This document shows positions 55,501 through 62,312 of a DNA stretch of 64,000 nucleotides, one piece after another. The position numbers and the translations under genes are program-made. Positions within the stretch are counted from its first letter, which is position 1, and each line of letters opens with the position of its first letter. The DNA comes from Bin16 sp965206315 (lineage in GTDB: Bacteria; Chloroflexota; Dehalococcoidia; Lucifugimonadales; Australimonadaceae): the NCBI GenBank assembly GCA_965206315.1, contig OZ242210.1, positions 124,001 through 188,000 of the forward strand, written 5' to 3'. The notes under the pieces are model-generated. The model ran no database searches. It worked only from the letters and a program-made list of their open reading frames with translations, and was not told the DNA's origin.

Positions 55501-58500
55501 CACCGCGACGGCCGGGTCCGACTACACCGCCAAGTCCGGCACGCTCACCTTCACGAGCACGGCGGCGGGCTCGCAGACCTTCACAGTGCAGACGACGGAG
55601 GACACCATTGACGAAGGCACGGGCGAGACGTTCACCGTGACCATCTCCAGTCCATCGGGCGGAGGCGGCCCGTCGCCGAGTATCGGCACATCGCAGTCGG
55701 TAACTACCACGATAACCGACGACGATGCCGCTCCGACCGGGATCACGCTCAGTGCCAGTCCCGATAGCCTCGGGGAGGACGACAGCGCAACCTCCGTCAC
55801 GGTCACCGCTACCCTGCAGGGCGGCACCACGCGCACGTCTGCTACGGTGGTGACGATCGGTACCCTGGTGGGCACGGCCACCAAGGACACTGATTACAGC
55901 GCGACCTCCCTCGCCAGCATCACCATACCCGCGAACATGGCCAGCGCCACTGGCACACTGACCATAACCCCTACCGATGACCAAGTCGTGGAGGGCGATG
56001 AGACGATCATCATCCCTGGGACCACGACCGTAGAGGGCCTGGACGTGTCCGACGCCACCATCACGCTCACCGACGATGACAAGACGACCACGACGATTCC
56101 CGGCGACAAGGACTCGGCGGTACTGAGCATCTCAGGTCCGGCGTCGAACGTCTCCGAGGGATCCGACGCCACCTTCACCGTCACGCTCTCGGCGACGGTA
56201 GACGCGCAGGTGCAGGTGACCTGGAGCGCGCCGCTGGGCACCGACGCGGCAGAGGGCGCAGACCTGTCCGCCACCTCCGGCACGATCACGTTCGCGGCGA
56301 ACAGTGCCGCAGGCGCCACGCAGTCCATCACCATCACCGCCACCGACGACATGCTGTCGGAGACGGCTGAGGGCTTCACGGTCACCCTCGGGACGATCAC
56401 CTCAACGCTCGCGGGCCAGATCTCCCTCAAGAACGGGGCGTCCTCCGCCCAGGCCACCATCTCCGCGAGTGATCCGATCACCATATCCATCTCCGGACCA
56501 TCCACCGTGGACGAGGGCGACGCGACGACGGACTACACCGTCTCCCTCTCCCCGTCAGGCGTGAAGCCGACGGCTGACCTCACCGTCTCCTACGGCACGG
56601 CCAACGGCACGGCTACGGCGGGATCCGACTACACGGCCAAGTCCGGCACGCTCACGTTCACGCAAACTGCGGCAGGTGGTCAGACCTTCACGGTGCAGAC
56701 GACCGAGGACACCATCGACGAGGGCACGGGCGAGACCTTCACGGTGACCATCTCCAGCCCGACGGGCGGTGGCGGCCCGTCGCCGACCCTGGGGACATCG
56801 AAGTCGGTAACCACCACGATAACGGACGATGATGACGCACCAACCGGGATCACGCTGAGCGCCAGCCCCAACAGCCTCGGCGAGGACGACAGCGCGACCC
56901 CTGTCACGGTCACCGCCACCCTGAGCGGCGGCACCACGCGTACGTCTGCGACGGTGGTCACCGTCGGCACGCTTGCCGGGACCGCGACCAAGGACACGGA
57001 CTACACCGCGACGTCCCTGGCCACGATCACGATAGCGGCCAACTCTGCGAGCGGCACCGGCACGATCACCATCACCCCCACGGACGACGACGTGGTCGAG
57101 GGCGACGAGACCATCACGATACCCGGAACGACCACGGTCTCGGGCTTGACCGTGTCCGACGCCACCATCACCCTCACCGACGACGACAAGTCCACCGACG
57201 CCCCCAACGACAAGGACTCGGCCGAGTTGAGCATCAGCGGGCCCACGTCGAACGTCTCCGAGGGGAGCAACGCCACCTTCACGGTGACGCTGTCCAAGGC
57301 CGTTGCTGCCGAGGTGCAGGTGGGCTGGTCCGCCCCGCTGGCAGCCGACGCGGCTGAGGGCTCAGACCTGTCGGCAACGTCCGGCACGGTCACCTTCGCC
57401 GCCAACTCTTCTGCGGGGGCAACGCAGACCATCACCATCACCGCCGCAGACGACAAGCTGTCAGAGACGGCTGAGTCCTTCACCGTCACGCTTGGGACCA
57501 TCACCTCCACGCTTTCTTCGCAGGTATCCCTGAAGAGCGGGTCATCCAGCGCGACTGCGACGATCGCCGCGAGCGACCCGATCACCATCAACATCTCCGG
57601 CCCATCCACCGTGGACGAGGGCGATGCGACGACGGCGTACACCGTTGCCCTTTCGCCATCTGGGATCACGCCCACGGCTGACCTCACCGTGTCGTACGCC
57701 TCCTCCAACGGTACGGCAACGGCCGGCAAGGACTACACGGCCAAGTCCGGCACGCTCACCTTCACGAGCACGGCGGCGGGCTCGCAGACCTTCACGGTGC
57801 AGACGACCGAGGACACCATCGACGAAGGCACGGGCGAGACGTTCACCGTCACCATCTCCAGGCCATCGGGCGGCGGCGGGCCGTCGCCGAGTCTTGGCAC
57901 GTCGTCTGTCAGCACGACCATCACGGACGACGACGATGCCCCCACCGGCATCACGCTGAGCGTCGAGCCATCCACCCTTGGCGAGGACGACGTTGCGACG
58001 TCTGTCACCGTGAAGGCCACCCTGAACGGCAGCACCACGCGGACGTCCGAGACCGTGGTGACCATCGGCACGCTCTCCGGCACGGCAACGAAGGACACGG
58101 ACTACACCGCTACCTCCCTGGCCAGCATCACCATTCCGGCCAACACGGCCAGCGGCACGGGCACGCTGACCATAACCCCCACGGACGACTCGGTCGTGGA
58201 GGGCGACGAGACCATCATCGTATCGGGGAGCACCACTACACAGGTGGGCCTGGACGTGTCCGACGCCACCATCACGCTCACCGACGATGACAAGACGACC
58301 ACGACGATTCCCGGAGACAAGGACTCGGCGGATCTGAGCATCTCAGGTCCGGCGTCAAACGTCTCCGAGGGGGGCAACGCCGTCTTTACGGTAACGCTGT
58401 CCAAGTCAGTCGCCAAAGACGTGACGGTGGCGTGGAGCGCGCCTTTGGCCGCCGACGCCGCTAAAGCCGCAGACCTGGGCTCAACCTCCGGCACGGTCAC

Positions 58501-61500
58501 GTTCGCCGCGAACAGCGCGGCGAGCGCGACGCAGTCCATCACCATCGGCGCGACTGACGACGCGCTCTCGGAGACGGCTGAGGGCTTCACCGTCACGCTG
58601 GGGGCCATCACCTCGACGCTCTCCTCCCAGGTCTCGCTGAAGAGTGACGCGTCCAGCGCGTCTGCCACCATAGCGGCAAGCGATCCCATCACCATCAACA
58701 TCTCCGGGCCGTCGTCCGTGGACGAGGGCGACACGGCCTCCAGCTACACCGTCTCGCTGTCCCCGGCAGGCGTGAAGCCAACGGCTGACCTGACCGTGTC
58801 GTACGCCACCTCCAACGGCACTGCCGTAGCGGGCTCTGACTACACCGCCAAGTCCGGCACGCTCACCTTTACGAACGCGGCCCCGGGCTCACAGACGTTC
58901 ACAGTGCAGACGACCGAGGACAGCATCGACGAAGGCACGGGCGAGACGTTCACCGTGACCATCTCCAGCCCATCGGGCGGAGGCGGACCTGCGCCGAGTC
59001 TCGGTACTTCGTCCGTCAGCACGACCATCACGGACGATGACGACGCGCCGTCGGGCATCACACTGAGCGCCAGCCCCAACAGTCTTGGCGAGGACGACGC
59101 CGCAACCTCCGTTACCGTCACCGCCACGCTGACCGGGAGCGCGCTGCCCTCGGACACCGTCGTCACGATCGGCACGCTGTCTGGCACTGCGACCAAGGAC
59201 ACCGACTACACGGCAACCTCCCTGGCCAGCATCACCATTTCCGCCAACTCCTCCTCCGGCACGGGCACGCTCACCATCACCCCCACTGATGATCAGGTCG
59301 TCGAGGGCGACGAGACAATCACCATCCCTGGCACGACCACGGTCTCGGGCCTGAGCGTATCCGACGCCACCATCACGCTTACCGACGACGACAAGACGAC
59401 CACGACGATTCCCGGCGACAAGGACTCGGCGGAGCTGAGCATCAGCGGGCCGGCCTCGAACGTCTCGGAGGGTGGGAAAGCCGCGTTCACGGTGACCCTG
59501 TCGAACGCCATTGCTGCCGAGGTACAGGTCGCCTGGTCCGCCCCGTTGGCCACGGACGATGCGGAGGGGTCCGACCTGTCCGCCACGTCCGGCACGGTGA
59601 CATTCGCAGCCAACTCGGCGGCGGGTGCGACGCAGACCATCACCATCACCGCGACCGACGACGCGCTCTCGGAGGGCGGCGAGTCGTTCACCGTCACCCT
59701 CGGGACCATCACCTCGACGCTGTCCTCGCAGGTCTCCCTCAAGTCCGGCGAATCCAGCGCTACGGCGGCCATATCGGCAAGCGACCCGATCACCGTGAAC
59801 ATCAGCGGGCCTGCGGAGGAGGTGTCTGAGGGAGACACTGCCACGTACACAGTGTCGCTGTCGGGAGGGACTCCCACAGCGGGCCTGACCGTGTCGTACG
59901 CTACCTCCAACGGCACTGCGGTAGCGGGCTCCGACTACAACGATACCGCCGGGACCGTCGCCTTCACCCGGACTGACGCCGGGGACAAGACCTTCACGGT
60001 GGCGGCTATCGACGACATCCTGGCCGAAAACTCCGAGGATTTCGCCGTCACCATCTCCAATCCCACAGGCGGCGGAGGCCCAACACCGTCCCTGGGCACG
60101 CCATCCTCGGTCACCACCACCATCAGGGACGACGATGCGGTAGTCCTGTCCCCCAACCTCCCGTCCGACATCATCAGCAATATAGCCATTCAGCTGACGG
60201 TTGACCCGGACAGCGTCAACGAGAGCGACGGCGAGACCACTTTCACTGTGACCGCCACCCACAACGCCGGGAGCACACGGAGCGAGGACGCAGAGATTAC
60301 GCTCTCACTGGGAGGAACGGCGGACAGCTCAGACTACACCGGCCCGACAGCGGCGAGCGTGACCATACCCGCCGGCCAGTCCAGCGGCTCCGGCGACCTT
60401 GTCCTGACGCTGATCGACGACGAGGTCTCCGAGGGCGACGAGACCATCATCGTCGGCGGCAGCTTCGGGTCCCTGGACATCGGCTCCGCGCTCATCACTG
60501 TCGAGGACAACGAGTCAACGTACCTGAGTATCACCGGACCGGCTACCGAGGTGCAGGAGGGCGCAAACGCGTCGTTCACCGTCACGCTGTCGCAGACCGT
60601 GTCCGCGGACGTAACGGTCGCCTGGTCCGCCCCGGTGGATGCTGATGCCGCAACAGCCGCCGACCTGGGCTCCTCGTCCGGGTCCGTCACCTTCCCCGCC
60701 AACTCCGCAGCCGGGGCCACGCAGACCATCACGGTCGCAGTCGCCGACGACAACTTGTCGGAAGGGGCTGAGACCTTCAGCGTGGCGTTGGGGACCGATA
60801 CCGGCGACGAAGCAGACAAGGTATGGGTCAAGACCACGGCCGCCACCGCCACGGCCACTATCGCCGAGAGCGACCCCATCACCGTCAGCATCACCGGCCC
60901 CTCCACCGTGACAGAGGGCTACGCCACCACTGCCTACACCGTCAGCCTCTCCCCTTCCGGCGTCACCCCGACGGCCAACCTCACCGTGAGCTACAACACG
61001 GCCAACGGAACGGCGACGGCGGGCACTGACTACACGGCCACGACTGGCACGCTCACTTTCACACAGGCTGCGGCGGGCTCGCAGACCTTCACGGTGCAGA
61101 CTACCGAGGACATCCTGGCCGAAAACTCCGAGGACTTCACCGTCACTATCTCCAATCCTACGGGCGGCGGAGGCCCCACACCTTCTCTGGGCACGCCGTC
61201 CTCCGTCACCACTACTATCAGGGACAACGATGTTTTGATCTTGTCCCCTACGCCTGAGCCTGTCCCGACGCCTACGCCTGTGCCTCCCGCCACGCCCACA
61301 CCTGAGCCGCCTACGCCAGAGCCTCCCACGCCGCCTACGCCAGAGCCCGGCGGGACGCCCACGCCTGTGCCCGGCGCAACGCCTACTCCTGTGCCCGGCG
61401 CGACGCCTACTCCTGTGCCCGGTGCAACGCCTACTCCTGTGCCCGGCGCAACGCCTACTCCTGTGCCCGGCGCAACGCCTACTCCTGTGCCCGGCGCAAC

Positions 61501-62119
61501 GCCTACTCCTGTGCCTGAGGCGACGCCCACTCCTGTGCCTGGCGCAACGCCTACTCCTGTGCCTGGTGCAACGCCTACTCCTGAGCCCGGCGCGACGCCC
61601 ACTCCTGAGCCCGGCGACACACGCACGTCTACGCCTGGCGCGACACCCACGCCTGAGCCCGGCGCGACGCCTACGCCTGGACCTGGCAACACACGCGCGT
61701 CTGCGCCTGAGCCGATACCCGCGCTCGGGCCGTGGACTGGGCCCGGACACGCATCGGGGGCCGGACCCGGACAAGGATTCGGGTCGGGGCAGGGATACGC
61801 GGCAGTGATAGAGCCTACACCCACTCCGACTGCCGAGCCTGGGCGCCAGCAGAGGAGGATGTCAGCCCTGGTGCCGGCGATGGGGCCCACCTCCGTTCCC
61901 GAGACGACTGGCGGGGGCGCTTCAACTTCAGCGGAGCCTCCGGCGTCGCCTGTGCTCCCGTTGTCTGAGCTTCCACTATCACCCTGCTGGATCATCCTGC
62001 TGCTGATAGCGTTGCTGATAGCACTCATGATCCTTCTAAGCAGAAGACTCAGAAGACGGGTGTTGAGAATCGTAGAACGCTATCGCTACCGGCGGTCGAG
62101 CAAGATCCCTCTCGGGTGA
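40592..62119 (+). CDS. Giant secreted, membrane-anchored Calx-beta repeat protein (7175 residues)
   Basis: A signal peptide (residues 1-37, cleavage after PTASA) precedes an Ig-like domain, a PTPEP proline stalk (about 148-198), an FN3 domain, a second stalk (about 285-328), a putative-Ig domain (YTLSPDPPAGLSY), alternating FN3 and cadherin-like modules to about residue 1150, then about 47 Calx-beta-like domains (about 1151-6885). Each ends in an acidic DDD-type loop, as in calcium-binding Calx-beta folds. A proline-rich 8-residue repeat stalk (about 6887-7043), one membrane helix (PCWIILLLIALLIALMILLS) and a basic tail close the protein. No LPxTG, no type I secretion genes nearby. This fits a Sec-exported, calcium-stiffened adhesin or surface fibre of a one-membrane cell. 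Function by analogy only; control by MarR is predicted. Confidence 0.88.
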   Translation: MIAGPHRGRVQARRAPATAWALAAVAVLFFFSPTASAQAPAPGDDTTAPLQVVVTVSPAEPAVGQTVTLNTEIANAPADSDPSYAWEAQLSGADDWHAAGTEATLSFLANQPESWAFRVTVTYGSGASARSEPLTVTWTDASTAPRSVPEATPEPTPEPTPEPTPEPTPEPTPEPTPEPTPEPTPEPTPEPTPEPPAGPTGLDVTTEAGSLDVSVDWDDVDGATHYLVRWRVAGPGNELNAGVEVQSSDASITADGYGEWVVRVEACNDAGCGPHLSARFSVGPAATPEPTPEPTPEPTPEPTPEPTPEATPEPTPEPTPEPTPEADLTPSFSTAFSALFFKQGEDAGQTVLPEAEGGDGELTYTLSPDPPAGLSYAADTRTISGTPTAAGEYTMTYTAADEDADEASFTFAITVAEASTQGGSGARGRSTDGVSGQSEDISALRPHVRNMQVARKTYSGASPPGFTVTWIPPLERGDSGETDLVVEQYELRYKKAGTSVWTDAFISKDSRSVDLTGLEAGTVYHVDLRVKFSGERYTEWSFADLNGHRTNRTPTLSDDSFIADASYPWGAVGELDNLAGFFTDADGDTLTYTASYAHPGVMKASVNGTTLWTDFRNPGTTTLTYGAHDGYGGYVSRTATISSTGTVTRSVRENSAAGTTVGGPVPGMPYDDGDDETDDALTYTLHGEAATSGAFVIDSATGQISVKQGASLDYEAKASYTGQVKWTVQGQVCVANLTINITDAEAGKPATPTVARKKSSVPITPALDVSWPAAPANGTTITGYEAQYRVKADEGEAPNRWTAYTGTLSATTTSLVLSTLPEGVTYEVQVRALTSLEGEGPWSDTGSGRANRLPALTAFEFTGVEIAAGSSIEYRETGQPTAALFFTDVDGDALTYTATTGPPGLLGASLSGAGGSARLQLTGLNQGSATVTLTAIDPYGGEVRRTATFTITASEERSILEFSPAGTAVGDPVTGTPYQGTALVYSLAGNIVESGLFVINSATGQISVAEGAVIDSSVVDSHREAMEGQESKQFYSGEVRYRVGDQNTAIQVRIFVTQVMPGAPGRPTLAPETSSETGNPGLDASWTAADGNGLTLTGYQVRYRKQGETEWTPYSGTLPTSAASATMPDLDATTTYEAQVRAVANTGPPADIFLSVDKTSLRESTQSYYVNVTATRQRTSGEVTVALAFSGTASMVVDYSPYPSNPTITIADGATSGTVELRMAVVTDGDREGSETIILSGTAAGLNVGSVVVTVIDNDYPGDPITASPERFSPWSETGTGITGERNSITLSASPDTIGEDAGATEVTVSATLNAALATDTVVILTLGGTAAAPADYTATSLASITIPKGQTSAEGTLTITPVDDTVVEGDESIEVTGSYKRFTVSPDTITLTDNDTATVGISGPTAEVAEGESAAFTVTLSKAIARETTVAWSAPLATDTATAADLGATSGTVTFAAGSAAGATQTISIPITDDTTLEPAETFTVTLGAVGGDLAGLVTVDPAAARATIAKDASFGAHITLSFDPEYVQEGADFVVTLTATRDGTEGDHLVDWSVATVTQQTATNSTDFTKGGGGSCDNRPGADYFMRTLPSDVRIAPGESSASTTVTFHICSDDLDDPNETIIYTATASGATFTEAVLTIGDPETITLSVSPDTIAEDAGATETTVTATLSAARATDTVVDLTLGGTAADPADYSATGLTSITIPKGQTSAEGTLTITPVHDTEADDGETITVSGASGARPVTAADITLTNVTPPAPVISFETAPTSVEEGKTASYIVKLEGRRTTNVTVRFKTGADGDLATAGQDYTAVDSTITFTPTDTTKTVTVSTVSDQRFEVSEDFTVTVSDAQGGGGLEPVIRDGTKTTTITDAFTDDDAYPESYTLEATPTSVGEGDGATEIRFTATLDDEGTFPHPVDVIVYVEGKAGQRGTADLNEDYAVAGSHGEFLIFSIDPREDSGTGTLTLTPVDDSVVEREETVVFTSAAGGGMTASDTLTVTLTDNDMATSITLSVSPSVLREGSSDQATDVTVTATLDSDATLSGPTEVTVSLEDGTAKSEDYSKATATVIIPEGESSGSGSLKVTVMGDDKAEEDETLNVTGTSKEFTVHPAELTILDDDSTRSGNNIRLTVSPSRVREDAGATVLSVTASLLGQGKASKSIEIDLSLANGTATLADGDYSAATGTVTISTDQSYGVADFTFTPTNDAVVEGDETVLVNGSVQGVSVSPATVTIVNTNHADLSISGSSEAVAEGASATFTVTLSAAISEDVSVAWSATPNTAVAADYSPGSGSVTFPAGSAAGATQTFTVGMTDDALSEVLENFTVELGTVTSDVSAFVALKSGAFIADAFIAESDPITVSIEGPSSVSEGDATSNYTVSLSGGTPTADLTVDYATSDGTATAGEDYDAASGTLTFTQADHAGKTFTVQTTEDTTGESDETFTVTISSPTGGGGPAPGLGTSKSVTTTITDDDSTPTGITLSVDPDTLGEDDSATSVTVTATLNGGTRAEATVVTIGTLTGSATKGTDYTATSLASITIPANAGSHTGTITITPTDDKVVEGNETIIIPGTTTTQVGLTVTSATITLKDHNGTTTDDPNDEDKADISIEGPTGNIAEGGNAVFTVTMSAGVGSEVRVAWSAPLGTDAAEGTDLSATSGTLTFPANSAAETTRTITITATDDMLSEGAESFTVTLGTITTTLPTTQVSLKSDDSSATATIAASDPITINISGPTAVDEGDATSNYTVSLSPSGVKPTADLTVDYATANGTATAGSDYTAKSGTLTFTNAAAGAQTFTVQTTGDTTDESGETFTVTISSPSGGGGTTSLGTSRSVTTTITDDDTAPTGITLNANPNSLGEDDSATSVTVTATLNGSALPSDTVVTIGTLAGTATEDTDYTATSLTSITIPANSTSGEGSITITPTDDLVVEGDETIIVSGSTTTQVGLDVTSTTITLTDDNKTTTTPGDKDSAELSISGPTSNVSEGSDATFTVTLSAAVDAQVQVAWSAPLGTDAAGSADLGSTSGTVTFAANSAAGATQTITVAATDDALSETAEGFTVTLGAITSTLSSQISLKNGASSAQATIAASDPITINISGPSSVDEGDATTAYTVSLSPSGVTPAADLTVSYGTANGTATAGTDYTAKSGTLTFTQTAAGSQTFTVQTTGDSIDEDAGESFTVTISSPSGGGGATPNLGTSSVSTTITDDDDAPSGITLSASPNTLGEDDAATSVTVTATLTGDSTRTSATVVTIGTLAGTATKGTDYTATTLASITIPPNTESGTGTLTITPTDDQVVEGDETITIPGTTTVSGLSVTSATITLTDDDKSTTPPGDKDSAELSITGPASNVSEGSDATFTVTLSKSVAEDVTVAWSAPLGTDAAEGADLGSTSGTVTFAANSAAGATQTITITATDDKLSEGDESFTVTLGAITSTLASQISLKSGSSSVTATIAESDPITVNISGPTAVNEGDATTAYTVSLSPAGVTPTSDLTVSYATSDGTATAGTDYTASSGTLTFTNTAAGSQTFTVQTTTDAVDEGTGETFTVTISSPSGGGGLTPSIGTSSVSTTITDDDDAPTGITLSANPSSLGEDDVATSVTVKATLNGGTTRTEATVVTIGTLAGSATKDTDYTATSLASITIPANSTSGEGSITITPTDDLVVEGDETIILSGTTTVSLSVSDATITLTDDDKTTTSTPNDKDSGEVSISGPSGPVAERSNATFTVTLSAAVDAEVQVAWSAPLGTDAAGSEDLGSTSGTVTFAANSAAGATQSITIAATDDMLSEDNESFTVTLGTITSTLASQISLKNGASSATATIAASDPITVNISGPSSVDEGDATSNYTVSLSPSGVTPTADLTVSYATANGTATAGSDYTAKSGTLTFTNAAAGSQTFTVQTAEDTLDEGTGETFTVTISSPSGGGGPAPSLGTSKSVTTTITDDDDTPTGITLSASPSTLGEDDNATSVTVTATLNGSSTRTSPTVVTIGTLSGTATKDTDYTATSLASITIPANETSGTGSITITPTDDQVVEGDETITIPGTTTVSLTVTSATITLTDDDKSTTTPGDKDKAELSITGPTGNVAEGSDATFTVTLSAAVDAQVQVAWSAPLSTDAAEGADLGSTSGTVTFAANSSAGATQSITITATDDALSETSESFTMTLGTITSTLSSQVSLKSGASSATATIAESDPITIDISGPTAVNEGDATTAYTVSLSPAGVTPTSDLTVSYATANGTAMAGSDYTAKSGTLTFTNTAAGSQTFTVQTTGDTIDEGAGETFTVAISSPAGGGGPAPSLGTSSVSTTITDDDDAPTGIALSASPNSLGEDDSATSVTVTATLNGGTTRTDATVVTIGTLSGTATKDTDYTATSLASITIPANETSSTGTFTITPTDDLVVEGDETITVPGTTTVSGLSVSDAIITLTDDDKSTTTPGDKDSAELSIAGPSGTVAEGSDATFTVTLSKAVAAEVQVAWSAPLTADAAKAADLGSTSGTVTFAANSAAGATQSITITATDDMLSETAESFTVTLGTITSTLSSQISLKNGASSAQATISASDPIAISISGPSTVDEGDATTAYTVSLSPSGITPTANLTVSYATADGTATAGSDYTAKSGTLTFTNAAPGSQTFTVQTTEDTSDEGTGETFTVTISSPAGGGGPSPSLGTSKTVTTTITDDDDAPSGITLSASPSTLGEDDSATPVTVTATLNGGTTRAEATVVTIGMLAGTATKGTDYTATTLASITIPANSASGTGAITITPTDDEVVEGDETITIPGTTTVSLTVNSATITLNDHNGTTTEDPDDKDKAELSISGPASNVAEGSNAVFTMTLSKAVAKAVTVAWSAPLGTDAAEGSDLSATSGTVTFAANSSAGATQTITITATDDKLSETAESFTLTLGTITTTLPSSQVSLKSGSSSATATIAASDPITISISGPTSVDEGDATTVYTVSLSPSGVTPTADLTVSYATSNGTATAGSDYTAKSGTLTFTSTAAGSQTFTVQTTEDTIDEGTGETFTVTISSPSGGGGPSPSIGTSQSVTTTITDDDAAPTGITLSASPDSLGEDDSATSVTVTATLQGGTTRTSATVVTIGTLVGTATKDTDYSATSLASITIPANMASATGTLTITPTDDQVVEGDETIIIPGTTTVEGLDVSDATITLTDDDKTTTTIPGDKDSAVLSISGPASNVSEGSDATFTVTLSATVDAQVQVTWSAPLGTDAAEGADLSATSGTITFAANSAAGATQSITITATDDMLSETAEGFTVTLGTITSTLAGQISLKNGASSAQATISASDPITISISGPSTVDEGDATTDYTVSLSPSGVKPTADLTVSYGTANGTATAGSDYTAKSGTLTFTQTAAGGQTFTVQTTEDTIDEGTGETFTVTISSPTGGGGPSPTLGTSKSVTTTITDDDDAPTGITLSASPNSLGEDDSATPVTVTATLSGGTTRTSATVVTVGTLAGTATKDTDYTATSLATITIAANSASGTGTITITPTDDDVVEGDETITIPGTTTVSGLTVSDATITLTDDDKSTDAPNDKDSAELSISGPTSNVSEGSNATFTVTLSKAVAAEVQVGWSAPLAADAAEGSDLSATSGTVTFAANSSAGATQTITITAADDKLSETAESFTVTLGTITSTLSSQVSLKSGSSSATATIAASDPITINISGPSTVDEGDATTAYTVALSPSGITPTADLTVSYASSNGTATAGKDYTAKSGTLTFTSTAAGSQTFTVQTTEDTIDEGTGETFTVTISRPSGGGGPSPSLGTSSVSTTITDDDDAPTGITLSVEPSTLGEDDVATSVTVKATLNGSTTRTSETVVTIGTLSGTATKDTDYTATSLASITIPANTASGTGTLTITPTDDSVVEGDETIIVSGSTTTQVGLDVSDATITLTDDDKTTTTIPGDKDSADLSISGPASNVSEGGNAVFTVTLSKSVAKDVTVAWSAPLAADAAKAADLGSTSGTVTFAANSAASATQSITIGATDDALSETAEGFTVTLGAITSTLSSQVSLKSDASSASATIAASDPITINISGPSSVDEGDTASSYTVSLSPAGVKPTADLTVSYATSNGTAVAGSDYTAKSGTLTFTNAAPGSQTFTVQTTEDSIDEGTGETFTVTISSPSGGGGPAPSLGTSSVSTTITDDDDAPSGITLSASPNSLGEDDAATSVTVTATLTGSALPSDTVVTIGTLSGTATKDTDYTATSLASITISANSSSGTGTLTITPTDDQVVEGDETITIPGTTTVSGLSVSDATITLTDDDKTTTTIPGDKDSAELSISGPASNVSEGGKAAFTVTLSNAIAAEVQVAWSAPLATDDAEGSDLSATSGTVTFAANSAAGATQTITITATDDALSEGGESFTVTLGTITSTLSSQVSLKSGESSATAAISASDPITVNISGPAEEVSEGDTATYTVSLSGGTPTAGLTVSYATSNGTAVAGSDYNDTAGTVAFTRTDAGDKTFTVAAIDDILAENSEDFAVTISNPTGGGGPTPSLGTPSSVTTTIRDDDAVVLSPNLPSDIISNIAIQLTVDPDSVNESDGETTFTVTATHNAGSTRSEDAEITLSLGGTADSSDYTGPTAASVTIPAGQSSGSGDLVLTLIDDEVSEGDETIIVGGSFGSLDIGSALITVEDNESTYLSITGPATEVQEGANASFTVTLSQTVSADVTVAWSAPVDADAATAADLGSSSGSVTFPANSAAGATQTITVAVADDNLSEGAETFSVALGTDTGDEADKVWVKTTAATATATIAESDPITVSITGPSTVTEGYATTAYTVSLSPSGVTPTANLTVSYNTANGTATAGTDYTATTGTLTFTQAAAGSQTFTVQTTEDILAENSEDFTVTISNPTGGGGPTPSLGTPSSVTTTIRDNDVLILSPTPEPVPTPTPVPPATPTPEPPTPEPPTPPTPEPGGTPTPVPGATPTPVPGATPTPVPGATPTPVPGATPTPVPGATPTPVPGATPTPVPEATPTPVPGATPTPVPGATPTPEPGATPTPEPGDTRTSTPGATPTPEPGATPTPGPGNTRASAPEPIPALGPWTGPGHASGAGPGQGFGSGQGYAAVIEPTPTPTAEPGRQQRRMSALVPAMGPTSVPETTGGGASTSAEPPASPVLPLSELPLSPCWIILLLIALLIALMILLSRRLRRRVLRIVERYRYRRSSKIPLG
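41035..41188 (+). repeat. Proline-rich TPEP repeat stalk 1 (coding)
   Basis: Twelve-base units encoding T-P-E-P repeat in frame for about 50 residues. A related shorter tract stands at 41444-41575. Both flank an FN3 domain. Confidence 0.85.
48020..60130 (+). repeat. Eleven tandem ~1.1-kb units, three Calx-beta domains each
   Basis: The GIxLS motif opening each unit is encoded at 48020, 49124, 50225, 51326, 52430, 53528, 54632, 55739, 56846, 57947 and 59054. Spacing is 1098-1107 bases, always a multiple of three (366-369 codons). Each unit has an A domain (ITLS start, GEDD), a B domain (SISGP start, WSAPL) and a C domain (ISGP start, VDEGDAT). Unit 11's C domain diverges, and a more diverged twelfth set follows to about 61245. 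Confidence 0.9.
61349..61690 (+). repeat. 24-bp tandem repeat encoding GATPTPVP stalk
   Basis: About 14 copies in exact 24-base register, from 61349, 61373, 61397 onward, with the last copies more varied (PEPG, TSTPG). It forms the membrane-proximal spacer of the giant protein. Confidence 0.85.
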
Positions 62120-62134
62120 CCCCATTGCATCAGA

Positions 62135-62151
62135 GGACCTCGCTGAGGTCC
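62135..62151. terminator. Hairpin after the giant gene
   Basis: GGACCTC (62135-62141) and GAGGTCC (62145-62151) pair perfectly around GCT, 15 bases after the stop. No strong U-run follows on the plus strand, so efficiency is uncertain. Confidence 0.4.
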
Positions 62152-62202
62152 CGGGAGCCCATTTGCTCTGGTTGCCTTCTCCGCGCGGTCCGGGTGAGTA
62201 TC

Positions 62203-62279
62203 TGGTGCCCCCAGCGGGATTCGAACCCGCGATCTCCACCTTGAAAGGGTGGCGTCCTAGGCCGCTAGACTATAGGGGC
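62203..62279 (-). tRNA. tRNA-Glu (anticodon UUC)
   Basis: Read on the minus strand, the gene folds as a cloverleaf. The acceptor begins GCCCCTA and closes with TGGGGGC; the anticodon stem is CCACC/GGTGG with loop CTTTCAA, giving anticodon TTC. The T-arm is CGGGTTCGAATCCCG. The discriminator A and CCA are encoded. The sequence is typical of bacterial tRNA-Glu. It stands 33 bases upstream of the argC stop. Confidence 0.95.
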
Positions 62280-62312
62280 ACGCGTGCGGCAGTGCGCCTA
62301 ATGGTAGGCGCG

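Noticed and set aside
61349..61690. CRISPR-like array (regular 24-base repeats)
   Set aside because: Repeats abut without spacers, stay in frame and encode a proline stalk of the giant protein.
61900..62119. LPxTG sorting signal at the end of the giant protein
   Set aside because: The LPLSELPLSP segment lacks the T-G of a sortase motif; only the helix and basic tail support anchoring.
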